From contig OV277858.1 of NCBI GenBank assembly GCA_922989275.2, positions 102,968,794 through 103,032,793 on the forward strand: a stretch of DNA of 64,000 bases, in the 5' to 3' direction. This DNA is from Gari tellinella (lineage: Eukaryota > Mollusca > Bivalvia > Cardiida > Psammobiidae). Under the pieces are notes generated by a model. That model saw only the letters and a program-made list of their open reading frames with translations. It made no database searches and had not been told where the DNA came from. Both the position numbers and the translations under genes were made by a program. Positions 35,601-47,600 of the stretch are shown one piece after another. Position 1 is the first letter of the stretch. The number at the start of each line of letters is the position of its first letter.

Positions 35601-38600
35601 AAATATTTCTTATGATACATATTCATGACTGTTTAAATTGGAATTATTTTCTTTGGTAGAGAAATGAATTAAAGGCCTAAAAGGCATATTTATGGGGTAA
35701 TGGCTTAAGCAAAACAAGCAAGATGTTTTAAAATCTATAATTGGATCTTATACTGAATGATCACTCAATGCAAGATTGCCTTATATGCTTATATAGCCTG
35801 CTTATATATACAATAAAACCTCTCTTTTATGACCACTGAGTTGTGTTTATAGGTGTTTACAACCAATGGCTACTTAAAGCTAGGTGACCGTAAAACAGAA
35901 AGCTCCTTTAAGCTGTCACCTGTCTTTCTCACAACAAAGTAGCCTTCATTTTAGTGATTGTAATAGAGAGGTTTTATTGTACTCTCTTTTGACAAAGGAG
36001 CTTTCTGTTTTACTGCCACCTTGCATTAAGCAGTCATCTGTTTTGAACACCTGATAATTAACACAACTATGTGGTCGTAATAGAGAGGTTTTACTGTGTA
36101 TTTCCTCTTTGACATGCTTTATTCTGCCATCAGATCTGTTTCCATGACGTCTGGCCAGCCAACGACGGGAGATTACACAGAAGAGAGTAGCGGTGCCAAT
36201 GAGTTGCCATCAATACTGAAGCATATCATGTCATCAGGTTCTATGGTGGAGGACATAGAGAGACATCACATTGCCCGGGACGAGCCCATACCCACCATAC
36301 CAGACCTCTCCCAACCCCCACCTAACCACCCTGCCTACCGTGGCCCCTCCCCACACACCCAATCCCTGTCGCACATGCAACAGCCACGGAAATCCCCCAG
36401 GGAAGTGCAGCCTAGTGCTAAAGACACTGTAGTGTTTGGGCTGCATGAAGAGGACAAAGCTAAACGTGAGCCAGGTACCAAGTCTAAGCCTAAGCTGATG
36501 CTCGGCTCATCGGCCTCAACCAGTATATTACCCAGTACACTGGGTCCCAGCAGTATTAGTGCCATAACTAGCCAGCACATGACTGTCAGCCAGTCATCAA
36601 GTGTTCAGATCACATCTAAAGACACTGTAGTTAGGGGCAAGACGTCCCCTAGGGGCCAAGGAGATAGTGTGAAAAAAGATGTACCAGAAGCTAGTCCCCC
36701 AGCCCCCAAGTCAGAGGCCCTCTTGACCCCGGCTGATCTGCTACAGCCATCAACTGCCCTGTTCTCAAGTCAGCCAGAAAAGGTTAGTCTTTGATACTGC
36801 ACTTGTCATTTCTATGAGTGAAAGTTGTTAAAACTACATCATACTTAGGCCCTGACTAAGAGCAATTTGAAACTTTTCTTACCTCCTGGCAGATAATTGC
36901 TTAACGCAGGCTGTATAGTAAAGCAGACTCCATCAAGAGCTTTCTGCTTTACAATCAGGCTGCTTTAAAACAGGCTAAAAAGTAATGCAGAAAACTCCAT
37001 CAGGAGCTTTACATTCAGACTGCTTTAAGCAACCACCTGTTTTTCAACATTGAAAACAAGGGAAGGAGTTAAATGAAAAGAAAAAAATATAAGAATGCTT
37101 TCTGCTTTACTTTTTCCTTGTTTTAATCCATTAACCTGTAGGCTGTTACTAATTTCTAGACAGTCGACCAGTAAAAGCAGGTTGAAAGTAAAGCAGAATG
37201 GGCCTTAAGGTACATTCTACTTTTCTTTCAGCCTGCTTTAAGCAACCATCAGCTATAATATCTGAAACGTTTCTTATGGAACATGTTCATGACTGTATAA
37301 ATTGGAACTATTTTTTTCGCCGGAAGAATGAATACAGTGATCAGCATTATACACAGAATTACTTTATCAGTTAAACAGAGCTCTTTAACTCTTTCCTCCC
37401 TGAAACTTTAAATGGACAATTCCAGTTTCCATTTTTGTCTAGTCCATTTCTGGCTTTTAAGAGTTGTTTTTGTCAATTCTGGCATTACTGACAAACAGTG
37501 AAGACCCTGATCAGAGGGCTCCTTTCGGAGCCCTCTGATCTGGGCCTTCACTGTTTGCACAGGACAAGTGTATTATTCACATGTACACTGTTTGAAATGA
37601 CGCCTATAGGCGGGACTAGGGCTCAAAGGGTTTTTAAGGAGTAATGGGTTAAACAGACTGCATTTCTATAGTGCTCATTCAATGAGTTAATTGCCAACAG
37701 ATAAAATCCCTCTGTACTATAACTCATCTTTCCAAAGTACCTACCTGAAGTGTCAATCAAACATTCCTAGACAACCCTTGTCTCTATAGCCATTGGTGCA
37801 AATCATCTAGTTCTAACTCAGGACTCCAGATAAGAGAGAGTAAACAAGTTTAACATTTCCTCACTCATTTCCTATGGTGTTACTACCACCTATGGCATTT
37901 AACCCTATAGTGTCACTTCTCTTGGAGACAATTCTAATGAGGAGTGACACTTTAGGGTTAAATCCAGAAATAAAGATTTAAATTTTTGAAGTACTCTCCT
38001 TATCTGGAGCTCTGTATGAAACAAACTCTGTAAGATTGGTGTAAAATGCTCATTATTGTTTGTTCTTGTTTCAGCAATCTAATCCCAATCTTGCAGCAGC
38101 TGCTGCTTCTCTCACCACAGAACTTCTGTCCCCTATGGCATTCATCTCCTCCACCACAACTAGAAAAACTCCCCCAGTCACCACAGCTACAGGTAATATA
38201 CTAAACCCTTATATATCTACAGGTTGGTAAACGAGGGGAATTAAACACCCTAGTTACCACAGCTACAAGTTTAATAAACCCATATAAATCTACAGGTTAG
38301 GCAATAAAGACAAACTCTAGACCATATGGTCACAAGAAAAGGGAAACCACCATCCATGACCACAAACTGAGATAAGTTTGACAGTTCTCTGCAAATCTGT
38401 AGATAATTAAACAAGGGAAACCACCATCCATGACCCCAACCTGAGGTAAGTTTGACAGTCTCTGCAAATCTGTAGTTCAGTTAACAAAGGGAAACAACTA
38501 CCTGTGACCCCAACCTGAGGTAAGTTTGACAGTTCCCTGCAAATCTGTAGTTCAGTTAAAAAAGGGAAACAACTATCCGTTACCACAACCTGAGGTACGT

Positions 38601-41600
38601 TTGACTGTTCTCTGCAAATCTGTAGGTAAGTTAACAAAGGGAAACAACTTCCCTAGACCACAACCTGAGGTAAGTTTGACAGTTCTCTGCAAATCTGTAG
38701 GTAAGTTAACAAAGGGAAACAGCTTCCCTAGACCACAACCTGAGGTAAGTTTGACAGTTCTCTGCAAATCTGTAGGTAAGTTAACAAAGGGAAACAGCTT
38801 CCCTAGACCACCTGAGGTAAGTTTGACAGTTCTCTGCAAATCTGTAGGTAACCTAACAAAGGGAAACAGCTTCCCTAGACCACAACCTGATGTAAGTTTG
38901 ACAGTTCTCTGCAAATCAGTAGGTAAGTTAACAAAGGGAAACAACTTCCCTAGACCACAACCTGAGGTAAGTTTGACAGTTCTCTGCAAATCTGTAGGTA
39001 AGTTAACAAAGGGAAACAAATTCCCTAGACCACAACCTGAGGTAAGTTTGACAGTTCTCTGCAAATCTGTAGGTAATTTAACAAAGGGAAACAACTATCC
39101 GTGACCACAACTTGAGGTTAGTTTTAATAGTTCTTGTCAAAACTGTAGGTAAGTCAACCAAGGAAAACAACTACCCCCAACCAAAACCTGAGGTTAGTTA
39201 TGATAGTTCTCGGCAAATTTATAGCTAAGTCAACCAAGGGAAACAACTACCCTTGACCCCCAACCTGAGGTTAGTTTTGATAGTTCTCGGCAAATTTATA
39301 GCTAAGTCAACCAAGGGAAACAACTACCTTTGACCCCCAACTTGAGGTTAGTTTTGATAGTTCTTGGCAAATTTATAGCTAAGTCAACCAAGGGAAACAA
39401 CTACCCTTGACCCCCAACCTGAGGTTAGTTTTGATAGTTCTCGGCAAATTTATAGCTAAGTCAACCAAGGGAAACCACTACCCCCAACCAAAACCTGAAG
39501 TAAGCTTGATAGTTCTCTGCAAATCGAAAGGTAATATCTGCTAGAATACAGAAAATATTTCTGATGATACAAATTCATGACTGTATAAATTGGAACTATT
39601 TTCATCAGCAGAGGAAAGAATTAGAGGCTTAAAAAGGCGTATTTATGGGATAATATGTTAATAGTTTGATAATTATTTGAGACATTATAATTAGCATAAA
39701 TATTTATTGTTTCACCATGAACAAGATTGAGGTAAGAAAGCACGTGATAAATGCTTGTATTATACTAAATGATCTGGATGATAAATTATACTTTTACCTT
39801 TAGGCCAAACAAGTAGAAGGATGAGAGGTAACTTAGTCCAACTTTTGTCATGTGTTTAGCTGCCACCTGTTTTAACCCTTTACTCCATAGCCTGTTTAAC
39901 CCATTACCCCATAGCCTGTTTAACCCATTACCCCATAGCCTGTTTCTAGTTTTGAAGACATGTGACCACTTAAAGCAGGTTGAAAGTAAAGCAGAATGTG
40001 CCTTGAGGCACATTCTGCTTTACTTTCAGCCTGCTTTAAGCTATCATCTGCTACAATTTAAATTTCTTTTCTTATAGTTCATTTTCAAGACTGTATAAAT
40101 TTGAACTGTTTTCTTCAGTGGAGGAATAAATCAAGTGTGCTAAAAGGCGCTCCTATGAGGGAAAGGGATAAGTAAAGCAGCATTCTTCTTCACTTTCAGC
40201 CAGCTTTAAGTTACCATTCTGCTAGAATACAGAAAACATTTCTTACATTACATATTCATGACTATAGATTGGAAATATTTTATTTAATGTAGGAATAAAT
40301 TGAAAGTGTAAAAATGCATATCTATGGAGTAAAGGGTTAAAGATTGTCCATGATCTTCCTTTAAATGATAGCTTTACATAAATGAATGTGTATAGTACAA
40401 CTTTGTGCTGTTCTTATGTTGAGTTTGGTATTTATGCTTTGTTACATGGTGAAAATGTTGTGACTCGAACCTAAGGCTTTGGCTTACTTTGCGAACGCTC
40501 TTACCACTAAATTAGACTCATGATTAGATTAATGGAATGGCTATTATTGTGTCCATTTATGCCTAGTTGTTTATTTTAACTCTTTGCATGCTGGTTTTTA
40601 GCTCACCTGAGCTAGCTCAGGGTGAGCTTTTGCAATCCTTGAATGTCCGGCGTCCGTCGTGCGGCGTCCGTCGTGCGGCGTCAACAATTTTAGTGTTTAC
40701 ACTCTAGAGGCCACACTATTTATTCAATCTTTCTCAAACTTGCTCAGATGGTATATTGCCATAAGAGTTCGGATGAGTTCAATTATGGCTGAAATCTGAC
40801 AATTAGGTCATGAGTTATCAACCTTTGAATTGCTGAAAATGCCATATTTATCAGTGTTTACACTCTAGAGGCCACAATAATTACCCAATCTTTCTAAAAC
40901 TTGTCCAGATTGTATATCACTATATGAGTTCAGATGAGTTCGATTTTGGTTGAAATCGGACAAATAGATCAATAGTTATCTACCTTTGAACTGCTGAAAA
41001 TGCCATATTTAACGGTGTTTACATTCTAGAGTTCACAATTTTTATCCAATCTATCTCAAACTTGCTCAGATTGTATATTACCATAAGACTTCAGATAAGT
41101 TTAATTATGGTTTTAATCGGACCAATAGGTCAAGAGTTATCTACCTTTGAATTGCTGAAAATGATATATTTATTGGTTTTTACACTCTAGAGGCCACAAA
41201 TTTTATCCAATCTTTCTCAAACTTGCTCAGATTGTATATGACCATAAGAGTTCGGATCAGTTCAATTATGGTTGTAATCGGAGTAATGGGTCAAGAGTTA
41301 TCTACCTTTGAATTGCTGAAAATGACATATTTAACAGTGTTTACGCTCTAGAGGCCACAATATTTATCCAAGCTCTTTCAAACTTGCCCAGTTTGTATTT
41401 GACTTTAAAGTTCGAAAAAGTGTAATTATGGTTGAAATCGGACCAATAGATCAAGAGTTATCTACCTTTGAACTGCTGAAAATGCCATATTTTACAGTGT
41501 TTACACTCTTGCAACTACATTTTCAATGGATTTTCATTATACACAAAGTATATAGCTATATCTTCTCGAAGGAGTGGTATTATTGTTGAAATCTAATCAT

Positions 41601-44600
41601 TGTGGCAATAGTTACCTGCCCTTGATATACTTTGAAATGCTAGAAAAAGGCTTCATTTCAGTATTGTTTAGGCTCAAGTTATCTGCCTTTGATGTTCTCT
41701 TCTATACTAGAATAGGTCGACAAACTTGAATGGATTTAGAATAAAACTGGTGAAATTCAAAGGTAAAGCTATCAGGCTTCATTACAAATGGTGAGCGATA
41801 TCAGGGCCTTCAGGCCCTCTTGTTTTTTGTAATCACTGTGGAACATATATCTACTGCTAGCATGGTAAGAGTTAAACCATTCAACATTGAAATCTTTTCA
41901 AAATGGGGTCAGTGTGTCAAACAGTTTGCATCCTGGTAAGGATCTGTATTACATGACATCTCATCTGGATCCAAACAGTTGCCAAGGTTATCATAGCTTC
42001 GATGCTAGCAAACAAGAGATCAGTGACCCCAAATGTCGTTACATAATTAGTTTGGTTCTGCATTAAGCTGCTTTTTGGATTAAAGGTGCTACAGTGTCTC
42101 CAGGACTCCAGATGAGAGGGAGTGAACTGAACAAATCCAACATTTTCTCACTCATTTTATAGGGATGGGTATTGCCAGAATTTTTGTATTGCAATATATT
42201 GCGATACTCCATCACTGTATTGAAATACGTATTGCAATATATTGCCTGTTATTAGAGTGAACTTAAGCAATGGATCTGGGGTGAATATGTAAAGACAAAT
42301 TAGTTGTACCACTTTGAATCTTAACAACCATGTTACATTTAAGACAAATTGCACTGTTTGTCATGTTTTGTATATGAATATGTGTTTTTGTATTTTCAAT
42401 TCTGACATTTCTTTCGGGATTTTCATAACCAAATTGTCCACCATGATGGTAACTGACAGGGTACATTTAACGGTGCCATGCAGTTGACAGTATCTGACAA
42501 AGTTCTTATCACATTTTTATCTAAAATGACCGACAATGTCAGTATTTAATACATATTTGTTAGAAACTTTATGTTTTTCATTCATATATGTAAACCTTTA
42601 TCATCTTTGATAAAGATATTAAATCTGATATACTCATTGATAAGGCAGTGATTCATTGATATTATACCATGCCCTGTGCTAAAAACAACAAGGGGGGAAT
42701 CCCTCTGCCCTGCAATGCAAGCTGCTTATTTAGTTTGAACAAAACAAAATCGTGAAGAAGTTTAGTTGTGAAACAAAGGGAATTTAATTTATTTATCATA
42801 GAGGAAAAAAAAACGTTTTTTTATCAACCGTACCGGTACGTATTGCTTTCAGAACGTATTGCAATATATTGGAAAACCGGTTTTATTGCACATCCCTATC
42901 ATTTTAGCATCAAACCCTATGACTTTGCTACTCATTAGACTCGTCTCAAAGAGAGGATTCAAATGAGCAATGACACCATAGGGTTTAATGCAGAGATAAG
43001 GATTTTAGTTTCTTGAATACCCCCCTTATCTGGAGCCCTGTGTTTCCCTTTGATTAGATGCAGGATTTGCCTATGTCTCCTTTTTATTGGTTCAGCTATG
43101 ATAATTGAAAATCTTACAAATTAAATTTCTGGACTCGCCCTTAATATGGATGCTTATTGTGTGTCCATTGATATTGGTCTACATTGTTTGTGAGTGTCTT
43201 CAGTTTCAGATTGTTTTGTATCGGTGTTGTAGTGTTTTCTAAAGTGGGGTTTCATGTTGTATAAATTGAGACTCACATTCATTTCCAGCTCTTTCCAATT
43301 GAATAAGCATGCTGCTAGACTTCTCCATGCAATTGTGTTCACTCATTGGCTGCTGAAAATTCCAGTTTCCCGTTAACCCATTCCCTCATAAATACGTCTA
43401 TTTATGCCTAAATTTATTCCTCCATTGAAGAAAATAGTTCCCTTTTATACAGTCATGAATATGTATCATAAGAAATATTTTCTATATCCTAACATAATAG
43501 CTTAAAGCAGGCTGAAAGTAAAGCAGAATCTGCTTGACTTTCAACTTGCTTTAAGTGATCATCTTTCTTTAAAACTAGAAACAGGCTATGGGGTAATGGG
43601 TTAAGTCTCAAACAATTTGGATCCTGATGAGATGCGGCGATCTACGGCGTCTCATCTTGATCCAAAACTGTTTGCAAAGGTTATTCCTGTAGGATATATC
43701 CGCCGCAAGCATGGTAACAGGCTATGGAGTAATGGGTTAAGTCTCAAACAATTTGGATCCTGATGAGATGCGGCGATCTGCAGCGTCTCATCTTGATCCA
43801 AAACTGTTTGCAAAGGTTATTCCTGTAGGATATATCCGCCGCAAGCATGGTAACAGGCTATGGGGTAATGGGTTAAGTCTCAAACAATTTGGATCCTGAT
43901 GAGATGCGGCGATCTGCAGCGTCTCATCTTGATCCAAAACTGTTTGCAAAGGTTATTCCTGTAGGATATATCCGCCGCAAGCATGGTAACAGGCTATGGG
44001 GTAATGGGTTAAGTCTCAAACAATTTGGATCCTGATGAGATGCGGCGATCTGCAGCGTCTCATCTTGATCCAAAACTGTTTGCAAAGGTTATTCCTGTAG
44101 GATATATCCGCCGCAAGCATGGTAACAGGCTATGGGGTAATGGGTTAAGTCTCAAACAATTTGGATCCTGATGAGATGCGGCGATCTGCAGCGTCTCATC
44201 TTGATCCAAAACTGTTTGCAAAGGTTATTACTGTAGGACATATCCGCCGCAAGCATGGTAAGAGTTAAATTACTTAGAAACGCTGAAATTAACAATGTGC
44301 ACTGGTTAATTCTGCCTAGCAGGTTCGTGATGTATGATGTGGCATTAACATCTCTAAGGATGATCAATTAAGAATATTTATACCCTGTTTTACTGTGAAA
44401 TCTATATCTATATATATGCAAATTAACTGCGAATTATAATTTGAGCCTAAATGAATTTGTACAGAATTTAAGAAATCATTATGTAAACTCAGCCTACTGT
44501 TAACATCTATTCTCTGAATTATTAGGAGAGAAACACAATAAGATATTTTGCTTTCGTTTCAGTCCTAAACAGAATGGCAAATAGGAGCAGTCTGATCAGT

Positions 44601-47600
44601 CGTTAAGATGCTGGTAATTTAATCGCTCGGCCCTCGGCCTCATGATTTAATTACTACGCATCTCAACTCCTACCCCTGTTTTACTTCAGGATAAAACACT
44701 GGTTTAGATTTTAAGCTCACCTGAGCCTTCGGCTCAGGATGAGCTATTGTGACCGCTCTGCGTCCGGCCACATTTTCAAACAACATCTCCTCAGATACCA
44801 CTGACCCGATTTCAACCAAACTTTGTCAGAAGCATCATTGACAAGGGGGAACGAAATCTTGTTCAAAGTTATTGGCTAGAGTTATTCCCCTTGCTTTGGG
44901 ACTTGATTTTCTAACATGACCATATAGACAACTTTTAATGCATAAGAAAATCTTTAAAAATCTTCTTCTCAGAAACCAAAAGGCCCAGATCTTTCATATT
45001 TGGTATGTATCATAACCTAATGATCTTCTACCAAGATTGTTCAAATTTTGACCCTGGGGCTAAAAATGGCCCCGCCCTTGGGCTTATCAGTTTTTCTTAG
45101 GAAAATCTTTGAATTTCTTCATCTCTGAAACTGTATGGCCTAGATCATTAATATTTGACATGTAGCTTTGCCTTATGGTCCTCTACCTAGCTTGTTCAAA
45201 TTATGACCCCCGGGTCAAAATTGGCCCCGCCCCGGGGCTTATCAGTTTAACATAGAGTTATATAGGAAAATCTTTAAAAATCTTCTGCTCTGAAACTCTT
45301 TGGCCTAGATCATTCATATTTGACATGTAGCTTTGCCTTATGGTCCTCTACGTAGATTGTTCAAATTATGACCACCGGGTCAAAATTGGCCCCGCCCCGG
45401 GGCTTATCAGTTTTACATAGAGTTATATATGAAAATCTTTAAAAATCTTCTTCTCTGAAACTGTAAGGCCTAGATCACTAATATTTGACATGTAGCTTTG
45501 CCTTATGGTCCTCTACTTAGATTGTTCAAATTATGACCCCCGGGTCAAAATTGGCCCCGTCCGGGGCTTATCAGTTTTACATGGAATTTTATAGGAAACT
45601 CTTTAAAAATCTTCTTCTCTGAAACTGTAAGGCCCAGATCTTCCAGCTTTGACATATAGCTTTGCCTTATGGTCCTCTACTAAGATTGTTCAAATTATGA
45701 CCCTGGGCCAAAAATGGCCCGCCCTTGGGCTTATCAGTTTTTCTTCGGAAAACCTTTGAAAATCTTCTTCTCTGAAACTGTATTGCCTACATCATTAATA
45801 TTTGACATGTAGCTTTGCCTTATGGTCCTCTACCTAGATTGTCCAAATTATTACCCTAGGGTCAAAATTGGCCCCGCCCCAGGGCTTATCAGTTTTACAT
45901 AGAGTTATATAGGAAAATCTTTAAAAATCTTCTTCTCTGAAACTGTAAGGCCCAGATCTTTCAGCTTTGATATATAGCTTTGCCTTATGGTCCTCTACCA
46001 AGATTGATCAAATTATGACCCCTGGGCCAAAACTGGCCTTGCCCTTGGGCTTATCAGTTTTTCATAGGAAAACCTTTGAAAATCTTGTTCTGAAACTGTA
46101 AGGCCCAGATCATTTGTAATTGAAATGTAGCTTAACCTTATAGTCCTCTACCAAGATTGTTCAAATTATGACACCATGTCAAAATTGGCCCTGCCCCGGG
46201 GCTTATCAGTTTTATATAGACTTATATAGGAAAACCTTTAAAACTCCTTTTATATCTACATGTATATATATCACAATATTGTCTTGCCCAGTCAGCTTAG
46301 GTACAATGTTATCAGGTGAGCGACTTGTGGGCCATGGCCCTCTTGTTTATTTCTTAAGTATAATCTCAGTATAGTCTTTACTACTGTAAATTATATTACT
46401 GACACTGATTGCAGAAATGGGTATCATGCACTATAAAAACTTCCTAAGCTCCAGATACGGGGAGTATTTCAAAAACTAAAATCTTTATTTCTGCTTAAAA
46501 CCCTATGGTGTAACTACTCATTAGAATCGTCTCTTTGAGACGATTCTAATGAGTAGTAACACCATAGGATTTAGTGTTGAAATGAGTGAGAAAATGTCTA
46601 GTTTGTCAGTTTACTCCATCTTATATTGAGGCCTGATGTCTTCTTTATTATTTTTCAGATAGACAACTTGTAGAAGAGAAGGTAAAGGAATCAGACCCTC
46701 TTCCTGTAGCAGCTTTAACCAAAGAACAGCTTCAACAAGCTCTCTTACATCTTATAAAGGTAAGTACCCAGAGCTGGGAATAAGGGTCAACACATTCAAC
46801 CATAGTGAAGAGTATTCTCATCATTCACAAAACTGCACCATTAAAGAATTATACTTTTCTCACATAACTACCCCTGTTTTCAATAGCGAACATCAGAATC
46901 CAAACTGTTTGACACTGTTTTTGAAAAGAAAATCAGAAAATTCTATATTAAGAACAATAGCAGACAATAACTGTTGCAGACGAAAAAACATGGACTGACC
47001 TTTACAGCTGTATTTTGACTATAACCCTTTCAACACTAAGTAGCTTTTAGTGGGTTATTAGGTTCCCGTGTGGAATATTTTAGTTACCTAAACATGAACC
47101 AGTCTGTTTGGAATTCGGGGTAGTTTTAGTTTAATAAATACTGCTCTAAATTAGCAAACTGTGTAGACCCAGATCAGAGGGCTCCTACAGGAGCCCTCTG
47201 ATCTGGGTCTACACTGTTTGCAAATGTAATGAGTATATTTAAAAAAAGGTCCATGATGTTGAAGGAGTTAAGCCATAATTGATTTAGCTGCACAATATTG
47301 TACAAGTGTTAGATTACCTCCAATAATATGAATACAGTTAGACCTATCATATGCAAACATTCAAAAAACATTTTTTGAACTGTTTTATAAAACAGCTACC
47401 GGTAGGTGACAGTCTAATGCAGGACAATTTTCTGTTTTCCTAAATAATGCAGTTTTCTGTCACCGTTTCTATACTGAGCTCATATCAACTGTACACTGGA
47501 TCGACATAATAATATTATGCAATAAGCTACGATCTAACAGGAAAAAAAACGAATACTTAGGAAAAATCCAGAGAAATGGCAGCCCTGACTGTATAATAAA

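Larger units (their letters stand above)
19647..35708 (-). mobile_element. Outermost family-A copy, split twice
   Basis: Left piece 19647-19763 (TTAACCCCATAGCCTG to AGCTGCTTTAA); right piece 35577-35708 (TTAAGCTGTCATCTAG to GGGGTAATGGCTTAA). The two pieces join into one normal family-A element at a duplicated TTAA. Confidence 0.7.

Noticed and set aside
36234..36580. Minus-strand frames of 70-81 codons
   Set aside because: They are shadows of the large DCP1 linker exon, which has splice sites and correct phase.
38526..39104. 192-codon open frame with LTVLCKSVGKLTKGN repeats (and a 173-codon frame on the other strand)
   Set aside because: It is a 75-bp minisatellite whose length is a multiple of three, so frames stay open on both strands; it has no unique sequence or independent gene signals.
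43605..44272. Possible CRISPR-like array (regular repeats)
   Set aside because: Units are contiguous 136-bp tandem copies without unique spacers, in a eukaryotic intron-rich context.
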